A DNA stretch of 14,574 nucleotides from Bacteroidales bacterium (GTDB lineage Bacteria; Bacteroidota; Bacteroidia; Bacteroidales; JAADJA01), in NCBI GenBank assembly GCA_029934735.1, contig JAOZLR010000031.1, positions 1 to 14,574 on the forward strand. The letters are read 5' to 3'. A program made the position numbers and the translations under genes. Shown in pieces: positions 7,799 through 14,574 of the stretch. The notes below the pieces were generated by a model. That model had not been told where the DNA came from. It ran no database searches and worked only from the letters and a program-made list of their open reading frames with translations. Numbering within the stretch: the stretch's first letter is position 1; every line of letters begins with the position of its first letter.

Positions 7799-9403
7799 AT
7801 GATTTTTACAAAATTCAAATATTTTTGTTTTGTAGCAATTTTATTGCTTAAACTACCCGTGTCAATATTTGGGCAAGTAGATTTTATTTCTTCAGATATT
7901 CCAATAATTATTATAGAAACAAACGGTCAAGAGATACCGGATGATCCAAGAATCGTTGCCGATATGGGAATAATAGATAATGGAGAAGGAATGAGAAATT
8001 ATCTTACAGATTCAATTAGCGGATATTATGGAAAAATAAGCATTGAAATAAGAGGCTCAACTTCCCAGTCCTTCCCTAAAAAGCAATATGGATTTGAAAC
8101 GCAAAATGATGATGGAAGCAATAATAATGTTTCATTATTGGGTATGCCTGAAGAAAATGATTGGATACTTGCTGCCCCCTATTCGGATAAAACATTAATA
8201 AGAAACGTGCTTGCATACAAACTATCAGAGCGTTTAGGTCATTATGCCCCCCGTACAAGATTGTGTGAATTGATATTGAATGGAGAATATGAAGGTGTTT
8301 ATGTACTTACCGAAAAAATAAAAAGAGATAATAACAGAGTGGATATTTCAAAACTGAAACCAAACGAAATTAGTGGGGATGATTTAACCGGAGGTTATAT
8401 AATAAAAATCGACAGATCAACCGGAAATAGCTGTTATGGCTGGAATACGAAGATTGCAAATATCTATATTCAGAATGAATACCCTGATTGTGATGACATT
8501 GTTCCTGCTCAGAAATTGTATATTAGGGATTATATCGATAGTTTTGAAGTGGCTCTATTCTCTGATAATTTTGCTGATTCCGTTAATGGATATCGCCAAT
8601 TTATAGATTTAAATTCATTTTTGGATTATTTTTTTGTTAATGAAGCATCAAAAAATATTGATGCATATCGCCTAAGTACTTTTTTGTTTAAGGATAAAGA
8701 CAGCAAGGATGGCAAATTAACATTTGGCCCTGTTTGGGATTTCAATATTGCTTTCGGTAATGCGGATAATATGAATGGTTATAGAACGGATGGACTATTA
8801 GCTCCCAACTATGTTTGGTGGAATCGCTTATTACAGGACACAGCTTTTAATAATGGGCTCAAAAAAAGATGGAGTAAAATTAGAAAAGAACAATTTAGCA
8901 ATGATGAGATTTTGAGTTTGATAGACTCACTGGTTTGCGTTCTGGAAGAATCACAACAACGGAATTTTCAGAAGTGGGATATTCTTGGAAAACAGATTTG
9001 GTCCAATTATTACATTGGACATACATATGAAAATGAAATTACATTTTTGAAATCTTGGATAATCAATAGACTTAACTGGCTTGACATAAACATTCCTGGT
9101 AATTGCGAAGATTATTCACCTTTTGTGGATTATGAAGCAAGTATTTTTCCTAATCCATTTGAATACTTTTTTACATTTATTTTTTCTTTAGAAGAGGCTG
9201 GTAATATTTCACTGCATTTATACGATTCAAATGGAAATTTGATTACAAATATCATTAACAACACATATTATGAAAAAGGCAAGCATAAGATAATATGGAA
9301 TAGCTTTATACATTACAATTTAGTGCCTAACACATTTTATATTATAACATTAGAGGTTGATGATAGAATTGTTTTAAAAGAGAAGATAATAAAAAAGTAT
9401 TAA
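7799..9403 (+). CDS. Secreted CotH-kinase-like protein with T9SS C-terminal sorting domain
   Basis: This 534-residue protein has three parts. Residues 1-25 are a signal peptide (Lys5, Lys7, hydrophobic core, ending SIFGQ). Residues about 75-420 match the CotH kinase-like family: IEIRGSTSQSFPKKQYGFE (82 onward), GEYEGVYVLTEKIKRD (162-177), GGYIIKIDR (198-206) and GPVWDFNIAFGNADN with Asp314 as a likely metal ligand. Residues 445-534 (YEASIFPNPFEYFF..., then YDSNGNLI, a GKHKIIWN segment and a Lys-rich end) look like a type A T9SS sorting domain. Spore-coat CotH proteins are atypical kinases; whether this one phosphorylates anything, and what, is unknown. It is predicted to be exported across the outer membrane by T9SS and then anchored or released. 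Its DNA looks more AT-rich than that of neighbouring genes. Convergent with the next gene. Confidence 0.88.
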   Translation: MIFTKFKYFCFVAILLLKLPVSIFGQVDFISSDIPIIIIETNGQEIPDDPRIVADMGIIDNGEGMRNYLTDSISGYYGKISIEIRGSTSQSFPKKQYGFETQNDDGSNNNVSLLGMPEENDWILAAPYSDKTLIRNVLAYKLSERLGHYAPRTRLCELILNGEYEGVYVLTEKIKRDNNRVDISKLKPNEISGDDLTGGYIIKIDRSTGNSCYGWNTKIANIYIQNEYPDCDDIVPAQKLYIRDYIDSFEVALFSDNFADSVNGYRQFIDLNSFLDYFFVNEASKNIDAYRLSTFLFKDKDSKDGKLTFGPVWDFNIAFGNADNMNGYRTDGLLAPNYVWWNRLLQDTAFNNGLKKRWSKIRKEQFSNDEILSLIDSLVCVLEESQQRNFQKWDILGKQIWSNYYIGHTYENEITFLKSWIINRLNWLDINIPGNCEDYSPFVDYEASIFPNPFEYFFTFIFSLEEAGNISLHLYDSNGNLITNIINNTYYEKGKHKIIWNSFIHYNLVPNTFYIITLEVDDRIVLKEKIIKKY

Positions 9404-9453
9404 AAATTCAAATCTCTTCAAAGTACTTATCATTAGAAATGGTAAATAATTTC

Positions 9454-10101
9454 CTAGTACTTCACTTCTTTCTTCCGCTTAAACTTCCCTTCTTTCCAGG
9501 CTTTTATAAACTGTGCCCAGGCAAAAGGGTTCAGGATGGAGATAGGTTGAAGCTGCCCATTATAATAATATTTATCCTGCATCTGCTGCATTGAGAATTT
9601 ATAGTTCTGACTGCCATCCATTGCATATGCATCAGCAAGAGAATGTATCAGCTCTGCTCTCAAATTCCTTTTTGCCCTTTCGATATCATCTTCCGGAACT
9701 TTATAATAAAGAAATGCTTCTTTGAACTGTTCTTTGCTTGGCCAGGGATAAATAATCGTTTGTGGTAACATAATGGTATCGGAAGGCATAACCTGAATAA
9801 GTGAATACCTGCTTTCCGTAGCAGTATCAGGAATCACAAACACTCCCTGCTTATACCCTATCGCAGAAAACAGTATGGTATCGGCTTTGCGTGCCACAAG
9901 CGAAAAATAGCCGTAATAATCAGCCACTGTCCCATACTTTGTGTTTTTAATCGAGATATTTGTAAAAGGTACGGGATGAATACTGTCGGCAGTAAGGACA
10001 ACTCCGGAAAACTGGATTAACTCACTGGAGGTGCTCTGTCCGAAAAGCAATCCGGAAACAAAAAATAAAAACAATATTACAATAATATATCTTTTTATCA
10101 C
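9454..10101 (-). CDS. Secreted carboxypeptidase-regulatory-like domain protein, function unknown
   Basis: This 215-residue protein has a signal peptide (1-21, ending LLFGQ) and then one CarboxypepD_reg-like beta-sandwich (about 29-107: FSGVVLTADSIHPVPFTNISI, GTVADYYGYFSLVARK, FSAIGYK). The C-terminal part (about 115-215) is mixed helical, rich in Tyr, Phe and Lys, with PWPSKEQFKEAF and a very basic tail (KFKRKKEVKY). Unlike the TonB-receptor neighbour it has no plug or barrel. It is probably periplasmic or surface-associated. I recognise the domain but not a function. It is convergent with the CotH-like gene, with 50 bp between the two stop codons. Confidence 0.8.
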   Translation of the reverse strand: MIKRYIIVILFLFFVSGLLFGQSTSSELIQFSGVVLTADSIHPVPFTNISIKNTKYGTVADYYGYFSLVARKADTILFSAIGYKQGVFVIPDTATESRYSLIQVMPSDTIMLPQTIIYPWPSKEQFKEAFLYYKVPEDDIERAKRNLRAELIHSLADAYAMDGSQNYKFSMQQMQDKYYYNGQLQPISILNPFAWAQFIKAWKEGKFKRKKEVKY

Positions 10102-10169
10102 TGCTCAATTTTTCTTATTAGAACAAGAACCATTTAATATACCAAAACTTACACTGAAAGATAAATCCC

Positions 10170-10177
10170 CAAATTTA
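10170..10177 (-). promoter_or_regulatory. Possible -7 element for the 215-residue secreted protein
   Basis: Minus-strand TAAATTTG matches TAnnTTTG. It lies 68 bases before the start at 10101 and downstream of the rpmB terminator, so this gene can be transcribed independently of rpmB. The surroundings are AT-rich and no -33 element is evident. Confidence 0.35.
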
Positions 10178-10230
10178 AAAACAATAAACTATTTTTTATC
10201 TGCTAATTCGTTAAAAAAACAAAAAACAGC

Positions 10231-10268
10231 AAAAAAAATGCCGTTACCGAAATACGATAACAGCATTT
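10231..10268 (-). terminator. Rho-independent terminator of rpmB
   Basis: Read on the minus strand, AAATGCTGTTA pairs with TAACGGCATTT in an 11-bp stem (one U-G wobble) and is followed by a run of eight T including the stem end, then GCTGTTTTTTG. The wobble exists only in the minus-strand RNA; on the plus strand it would be a C-A mismatch. The stem begins 20 bases after the rpmB stop codon. This isolates rpmB from the gene downstream. Confidence 0.8.
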
Positions 10269-10287
10269 ATCAAAAATATTTTATAGA

Positions 10288-10527
10288 CTATTTAGCCAGA
10301 AACCCCTTTTCTCTTGCATCTTTAAGAGCAGTTGAAATACCTTTCTTGTCAATAGTCCTCATCCCCGCGGCAGTAACTTTCAAAGTAATATATCTGTCCT
10401 CTTCGGGGATGTAAAATTTCTTAGTATGAAGGTTTGGATAAAACTTCCTTCTTGTTTTATGATGTGAGTGAGAAACGTGATTTCCACTTATCACTTTTTT
10501 TCCTGTTATTTCGCAAATACGTGACAT
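10288..10527 (-). CDS. rpmB: 50S ribosomal protein L28
   Basis: This 79-residue large-subunit ribosomal protein begins MSRICEITGKKVISGNHVSHSHHKT in outline, the L28 signature, followed by RRKFYPNLH, a TLKVTAAGMRTIDKKG segment and a basic C-terminus. It has one Cys only (Cys5), so it is the zinc-free form. I chose the ATG at 10527 rather than the in-frame ATG at 10566. The extra 13 residues (MHSFFEN...) have no counterpart in the family, and that upstream ATG overlaps the promoter -7 region. In Bacteroidota rpmB is often followed by rpmG; here a terminator follows and no rpmG is present in the window. Confidence 0.95.
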   Translation of the reverse strand: MSRICEITGKKVISGNHVSHSHHKTRRKFYPNLHTKKFYIPEEDRYITLKVTAAGMRTIDKKGISTALKDAREKGFLAK

Positions 10528-10563
10528 TACTATATATTTTAATATGTTTTCAAAAAAGGAGTG

Positions 10564-10596
10564 CAAAGAACGGAATTATTTTTTAATTATTCAAAA
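10564..10596 (-). promoter_or_regulatory. rpmB promoter (-33 and -7)
   Basis: On the minus strand TTTTG (10592-10596) is followed after 20 bases by GTTCTTTG (10564-10571) and then CAC. The -33 and its spacing fit the Bacteroidota consensus (TTTG, about 19-21, TAnnTTTG), and the TTTG part of the -7 is intact although its TA is not. The predicted leader is about 30 bases. Confidence 0.55.
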
Positions 10597-10676
10597 GAAA
10601 TTTAAAATTTTTCTGTTATACTCAAAAGTGGGTTTCCCAAAACTCTGTAAAAACAAATCGATCAAGCAATAAAGCA

Positions 10677-11132
10677 TCAATCAAAACTCACAAGCTCGAT
10701 ATCAAAAATCAGAACAGAATTTGCAGGAATATTTCCAGTAGCCTGGTCTCCATAGCCAAGATCTGACGGAATAAAAAATGTTCCTTTTCCTCCCTGCTTC
10801 AACTTTGGGATTCCAATTTGCCATCCACGGATAAGTCCGCTTAAAGGGAAAGTTGCAGTTGAGTTACCTGTGGTTTCATCAAAAACAGTTCCATCAGTCA
10901 AATAGCCTTTATATCTCACAGTAACTTCCGAGTTGATATCCGGATGATCGCCGGTACCCTCTTCGGTTATGATGTAATAAATACCTGAGTCGTCTTTTGT
11001 TGCATCAATGCTATTATCAGACAGATATTGCTGAATGATCTCATCATCTATGTCTTCCTGACTCTCTTTGTTACACGCAGAAAACAAAACTACCGCAACA
11101 ATTAAAAATGTTAAATATCTCATTTCGTTCAA
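10677..11132 (-). CDS. FKBP-type peptidyl-prolyl cis-trans isomerase, lipoprotein
   Basis: This is a 151-residue envelope-anchored folding helper. A lipoprotein signal (MRYLTFLIVAVVLFSAC) ends at Cys20, the likely lipidation site; Phe at -3 is not the most common residue. A short acidic linker precedes the FKBP domain (about 65-149). The usual FKBP active-site residues are visible: Tyr74 (VRYKG), Phe84-Asp85 (VFDET), Trp104 (RGW), Tyr127 (LGYG) and Phe143 (IFDIEL). It is therefore expected to be active and to catalyse proline isomerisation in the periplasm or on a membrane leaflet. Met4 (ATG at 11123) is an alternative start that leaves the signal intact. It is transcribed divergently from the peptidase gene. 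Confidence 0.93.
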   Translation of the reverse strand: MNEMRYLTFLIVAVVLFSACNKESQEDIDDEIIQQYLSDNSIDATKDDSGIYYIITEEGTGDHPDINSEVTVRYKGYLTDGTVFDETTGNSTATFPLSGLIRGWQIGIPKLKQGGKGTFFIPSDLGYGDQATGNIPANSVLIFDIELVSFD

Positions 11133-11144
11133 TTTTTAAGGCGG

Positions 11145-11152
11145 CAAAGATA
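11145..11152 (-). promoter_or_regulatory. Promoter -7 element for the FKBP gene
   Basis: Minus-strand TATCTTTG followed by CC is an exact TAnnTTTG match. It ends 12 bases before the ATG at 11132, which predicts a leader of only a few bases from that start, or about 15 if translation begins at 11123. Confidence 0.55.
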
Positions 11153-11166
11153 ATAGTGTTTAGCAT

Positions 11167-11192
11167 TATATTTGTAAAAATTTCTACTTTAG
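11167..11192 (+). promoter_or_regulatory. Promoter region of the M14 peptidase gene
   Basis: Two candidate -7 elements occur. TATATTTG (11167-11174) is an exact match, 39 bases before the ATG. TACTTTAG followed by C (11185-11192) has one mismatch and is 21 bases before it. Together with the FKBP promoter this makes a compact 81-bp divergent promoter region. Confidence 0.45.
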
Positions 11193-11213
11193 CAACTTAT
11201 TAACTCATATAAA

Positions 11214-12845
11214 ATGAAAAAATCGTTACTTTTTACAACATTGATTATCCTTATCTCCCTCACTCTCAGGTCTCAATCAAAACTCCTGACTACAGCAGAG
11301 AAATCGAATTACCAATCAACATCCACTTACGCTGATGTTATGTCATTCATAGGCACATTGCAAAATACATCTGATTTGATGCGAACAGACACTCTGGCCA
11401 TTTCAACAGAGGGCAGGGTGATTCCATTGCTTATCATTGGCAATCCGCTACCAACTGATCCTTCTGAGCTAAAAGATGATAACAGAGTTGTCGTCTATAT
11501 ACAGGCAAACATACATGCTGGAGAGGTGGAAGGCAAAGAAGCGACTCAGATGCTTTTACGTGACTTATTAAACGGTAAAAATCAAGACATTCTGAATGAT
11601 GTTATTTTTCTAGTATGCCCGATCCTAAATCCTGATGGAAATGAAAAATTCAGCAAACAAAACCGAACTAATCAAAACGGCCCGGCAAACGGAGTTGGTG
11701 TGAGGCATAACGGGCAACGCTTAGACCTGAATCGTGATGCTATGAAATTGGAAACTCCCGAGATAAGAGGTGTTGTAACAAATGTTTTGAATAAATGGGA
11801 TCCTGCTGTTTCGGTAGATTGTCACACAACAAACGGTTCATATCACGAAGAGCCGGTTACATTTACCTGGATGATAAATCCCAATGGAGACCGTAACCTT
11901 ATAAACTATATGCGAGATGAAATGGCTCCTTCTGTTTCAAATACACTATTGAAAAAATACAAAGTTGAAAATGTGTTTTATGGAGAATTTCTGGATAGAA
12001 AGAATATTGAGAAGGGATGGATTTCGTATGCCTCTGAACCGCGTTACATATGGAACTACATTGGTTTAAGAAACAGATTATCCATTTTAAACGAAAACTA
12101 TGTATATGCTGATTTTAAAACCCGTACCAATGGCTGTTATAACCTGCTTTGGTCTATTCTGGAATTTTCATCTGAACATAAAGATGAAATAAAACAACTG
12201 ATTACGGATGCTGATGCCCGGACAATCAAAAGAGGGCTGGAGCCTGCTGTTACAGATTCGTTTGCTATTGAATACAAAGGATATCCTACCCCTGAAAAAG
12301 TTACGATAAAAGCTTACGATTATGTAAAATATACAGATGATAAAGGCAGAGAGAGGTACAAGAAAAGTGACAACTGGCGTGAAGTTACAGTTCCATATAT
12401 TGCCGATTATTATGCAACAAAAAATACTCGATTTCCATTTGCTTATATATTAACGATTCCTGATAAAAAAATTGTTAAAACACTGGAAACGCACGGGATA
12501 ATCGTCGAAAAATTATCAGCAGATATTACTATTGATGTTGAGAGATTCAAAATTGAAGAATTAAAACCTTCGAACAGATTAAACCAGGGACATTACACGG
12601 AGAATATTCAGGGAGAATATATCAATGAGAACAAGAAATTTGCGAAAGGGACATACATAATAAAGACAGGGCAGCAACTGGGATGCCTTGTTGCATATTT
12701 GCTTGAACCCAAGGCTGATGATGGTTTTCTCTTTTGGAATTTTTTCGACAAATATCTTGCACCCCAATGGGGAAGGAGATATTATCCTTATCCCGTTTAC
12801 AGAGTTATTAACTCTATTAACATTGAAACAACAGTTGTGAATTAA
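11214..12845 (+). CDS. Secreted M14-type zinc metallopeptidase
   Basis: This is a 543-residue carboxypeptidase-like enzyme with a Sec signal peptide (1 to about 21, MKKSLLFTTLIILIS...). The M14 zinc site is visible as HAGE (His101, Glu104) in NIHAGEVEGKE, and a distal His204 in SVDCHTTNG. LDLNRD (170-175, Arg174) is in the place of the substrate-binding Asn-Arg motif. Glu294 in LSILNENYVYADF is the best candidate for the catalytic Glu. The last 200 or so residues form an additional domain typical of large Bacteroidota M14-like proteins; I cannot assign its function. It probably trims peptides or peptide-like envelope material in the periplasm or outside the cell; the substrate is unknown. The ClC gene starts 44 bp after it on the same strand. 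Confidence 0.88.
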   Translation: MKKSLLFTTLIILISLTLRSQSKLLTTAEKSNYQSTSTYADVMSFIGTLQNTSDLMRTDTLAISTEGRVIPLLIIGNPLPTDPSELKDDNRVVVYIQANIHAGEVEGKEATQMLLRDLLNGKNQDILNDVIFLVCPILNPDGNEKFSKQNRTNQNGPANGVGVRHNGQRLDLNRDAMKLETPEIRGVVTNVLNKWDPAVSVDCHTTNGSYHEEPVTFTWMINPNGDRNLINYMRDEMAPSVSNTLLKKYKVENVFYGEFLDRKNIEKGWISYASEPRYIWNYIGLRNRLSILNENYVYADFKTRTNGCYNLLWSILEFSSEHKDEIKQLITDADARTIKRGLEPAVTDSFAIEYKGYPTPEKVTIKAYDYVKYTDDKGRERYKKSDNWREVTVPYIADYYATKNTRFPFAYILTIPDKKIVKTLETHGIIVEKLSADITIDVERFKIEELKPSNRLNQGHYTENIQGEYINENKKFAKGTYIIKTGQQLGCLVAYLLEPKADDGFLFWNFFDKYLAPQWGRRYYPYPVYRVINSINIETTVVN

Positions 12846-12849
12846 TTGC

Positions 12850-12879
12850 TTGCAGAAAACTATTTTTAATTTACTTTCG
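12850..12879 (+). promoter_or_regulatory. Possible promoter of the ClC gene
   Basis: TTG (12850-12852) is followed after 19 bases by TACTTTCG and C (12872-12879), one mismatch from TAnnTTTG and at the correct spacing. The -7 element ends 10 bases before the ATG at 12890. The ClC gene may therefore have its own, nearly leaderless transcript in addition to read-through from the peptidase gene. Confidence 0.45.
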
Positions 12880-12889
12880 CAAACTGAAA

Positions 12890-14574
12890 ATGAAAACAGG
12901 AAATATTATAATAGGATTCTACAAATGGCGGGTAAAACACATTACCGACAGGAACTTTATCCTCATCCTCAGTATCCTTATTGGCTTTCTGTCAGGAATA
13001 GCAGCAGTAGTAATAAAAAATTCAGTCCACTTTATACAACATTCTTTAATTGGAAGATTCTCTGAAACTGTAGAGAATTATTTGTTTATAGCCTATCCTG
13101 CAATTGGCATTTTGCTGGTTATGATTTTTATAAAGTTTATTCTAAAACAACATATTGGCGATGGTGTGCCTAATGTGCTTTATTCTATCTCAAAATCAAA
13201 CGGGTTGATGAAGCCGCACAATATGTATTCTTCAGTAATTACCAGTGCTCTGACTGTAGGCTTTGGAGGTTCAGTGGGGCTTGAGGGACCTACTGTTGCC
13301 ACAGGAGCTGCCATTGGCTCAAACGTTGGACGTGTATTGCGATTAAACTACAAACAAATCGTATCTTTGCTTGGCTTTGCAAGTGCCGGAGCAATGTCCG
13401 CAATATTTCAGGCTCCTATTGCAGCAATCGTATTTGCACTTGAAGTTATTATGCTTGATCTGACTTTATCATCACTTATACCCTTACTTACTGCTTCTGC
13501 TGTTGCTGCAATGACTTCTTACTTCTTCCTTGGACAAAATATACTCTACCCCGTTGAAGTTATAGAAGCATTTCAACTTGGAGATGTTCTGTACTATATT
13601 GTTCTTGGAGTAACTACAGGACTTATTTCAGTTTACTTTATCAGAACCATCGATTTTGCAGGGAAGTTTTTCGAAAAAATAAAAAGCTGGGTTTTAAGGC
13701 TGTTAATCGGAGGATCAGCACTGGGTCTACTCGTATTCCTGTTTCCCGCATTATATGGTGAAGGTTATTCATCTATAAATGCAAGTCTTGGCGGCAACTA
13801 TGACTACATCTTTGATAAAAGTCTCTTTTTTGACTTTAAAGGGAACTTTTCTTTCACAATCATGCTTTTAATGGCAATTATTGTACTAAAAGTTGTAGCT
13901 GCTGCTGCAACATTCGGAAGCGGTGGCGTTGGAGGCATATTTGCTCCCATACTGTTTACCGGAACCCATATCGGACTTCTTTTTGCTCTGAGTGTTAATC
14001 ATTTCGGTATTGGAGATATTTCGGTGAGTAACTTTGCCCTGGTGGGTATGGCTGGTATGATTTCGGGAGTGATACGTGGCCCGCTTACAGCTATTTTCCT
14101 TATCGCAGAAATCACCGGAGGATATGCACTCATAATGCCGCTGATGATAGTTTCTACTATCTCGTTTGCCACATCAAGGATTTTTGAACCCGACTCGGTT
14201 TACACAAAACAGCTTTCGAAAAAAATTGATATAATAACACACCATAAGGACAAAGCTGTTCTATCGCTGATGAAAATAGATTCTCTAATCGAAACCAACT
14301 TCAGCACTATACATCCTGATGCAACACTTAGAAAGCTGGTTGAAGTTATTGAAAACTCAACGCGGAATGTTTTTCCGGTTGTGGATACTGATAATAATTT
14401 CGTTGGACTGATTTTTCTCGACCGGGTAAGACACATTATGTTCAAACCGGAAGTGTACGACGAAGTCCTTGTTCGTAACCTTATGTTTGTTCCTACAACT
14501 ATAGTGAATTATACAGATCGTATGGAAGAGGTAGCCCAAAAATTTCAACATTCGGGGAAATACAATTTAGCTGT
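12890..14574 (+). CDS. ClC-family chloride channel/antiporter with CBS domains (3' end cut off)
   Basis: The frame from ATG 12890 stays open to the window edge (561 codons seen). It is an inner-membrane anion channel or H+/anion exchanger. The N-terminus reads MKTGNIIIGFYKWRVKHITDRNF, then hydrophobic helices. ClC signatures are GDGVP (90-94, in place of GSGIP), GSVGLEGP (127-134) with the gating Glu132, GSGGVGGIFAP (343-353), SGVIRGPLTAIFLIAEITGGY (392-412), and Tyr438 at the chloride-coordinating Tyr position. A CBS domain starts near residue 465 (IDSLIETNFSTIHPDATL), and a second is entered when the window ends. Val186 (ALEVIM) lies where proton-coupled ClCs have the internal Glu. A competing 71-codon frame at 12850-13065 is a shadow. 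Confidence 0.95.
   Translation, partial: MKTGNIIIGFYKWRVKHITDRNFILILSILIGFLSGIAAVVIKNSVHFIQHSLIGRFSETVENYLFIAYPAIGILLVMIFIKFILKQHIGDGVPNVLYSISKSNGLMKPHNMYSSVITSALTVGFGGSVGLEGPTVATGAAIGSNVGRVLRLNYKQIVSLLGFASAGAMSAIFQAPIAAIVFALEVIMLDLTLSSLIPLLTASAVAAMTSYFFLGQNILYPVEVIEAFQLGDVLYYIVLGVTTGLISVYFIRTIDFAGKFFEKIKSWVLRLLIGGSALGLLVFLFPALYGEGYSSINASLGGNYDYIFDKSLFFDFKGNFSFTIMLLMAIIVLKVVAAAATFGSGGVGGIFAPILFTGTHIGLLFALSVNHFGIGDISVSNFALVGMAGMISGVIRGPLTAIFLIAEITGGYALIMPLMIVSTISFATSRIFEPDSVYTKQLSKKIDIITHHKDKAVLSLMKIDSLIETNFSTIHPDATLRKLVEVIENSTRNVFPVVDTDNNFVGLIFLDRVRHIMFKPEVYDEVLVRNLMFVPTTIVNYTDRMEEVAQKFQHSGKYNLA

Noticed and set aside
9420..9463. Possible bidirectional terminator between the CotH-like gene and the 215-residue gene (AAGTACT...AGTACTT)
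   Set aside because: The outer stem is short with a 28-base or longer loop, it overlaps the stop codon of the minus-strand gene, and no T-run follows on either strand.
10528..10566. 13-residue N-terminal extension of L28
   Set aside because: It does not match the L28 family and its ATG overlaps the promoter -7 region; MSRICEITGKK is the expected N-terminus.
12850..13065. 71-codon open frame after the M14 peptidase gene
   Set aside because: It overlaps the N-terminus of the ClC gene in another frame; the ClC frame has clear family motifs.
1..14574. CRISPR array, tRNA, rRNA, insertion sequence with transposase, prophage or defence system
   Set aside because: I saw no regular direct repeats with spacers, no cloverleaf-like sequences and no transposase, integrase or defence protein motifs on either strand.

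Overview
The window looks like a chromosomal segment from a member of the Bacteroidota, probably near the Bacteroidales. The evidence is low GC, near absence of Shine-Dalgarno sites, and Bacteroidota-type -7 promoter elements (TAnnTTTG) ahead of most genes. The protein types agree: a TonB-dependent receptor with an N-terminal carboxypeptidase-regulatory-like domain, a secreted protein with a type IX secretion (T9SS) C-terminal domain, and an FKBP lipoprotein. No tRNA, rRNA, CRISPR array, transposase or phage gene was seen.

Layout. Bases 1-638 are noncoding and hold a degenerate 136-bp element with inverted termini (59-194), a GC-rich hairpin (349-375) and the sucA promoter. sucA (639-3488) and sucB (3640-4920) encode E1 and E2 of the 2-oxoglutarate dehydrogenase complex. 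Their 151-bp gap carries a long imperfect inverted repeat followed by T-rich DNA. After sucB comes an unusual run of eight small hairpins (4931-5155). A TonB-dependent receptor (5226-7691, minus) and a secreted CotH-kinase-like protein with a T9SS sorting domain (7799-9403, plus) diverge from a 107-bp promoter region. A minus-strand group follows: a secreted carboxypeptidase-regulatory-like protein (9454-10101), ribosomal protein L28 (10288-10527) with its own promoter and terminator, and an FKBP-type prolyl isomerase lipoprotein (10677-11132). An M14-type metallopeptidase (11214-12845, plus) diverges from the FKBP gene. It is followed 44 bp later by a ClC chloride channel/transporter gene with CBS domains (12890 to the window end), which is cut off at the edge.

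How the genes relate. Only sucA and sucB clearly work together, in the TCA cycle; the E3 subunit is not here. The other genes are a mixture of envelope, secretion and housekeeping functions with individual promoters, and I see no convincing multi-gene accessory system. The most unusual points are the hairpin array after sucB, the loss of the glycine-rich loop in the E3-binding domain of SucB, the T9SS-exported CotH-like protein in notably AT-rich DNA, a ClC protein with Val at the internal proton-glutamate position, and promoters placed so close to start codons that leaderless or near-leaderless mRNAs are predicted.
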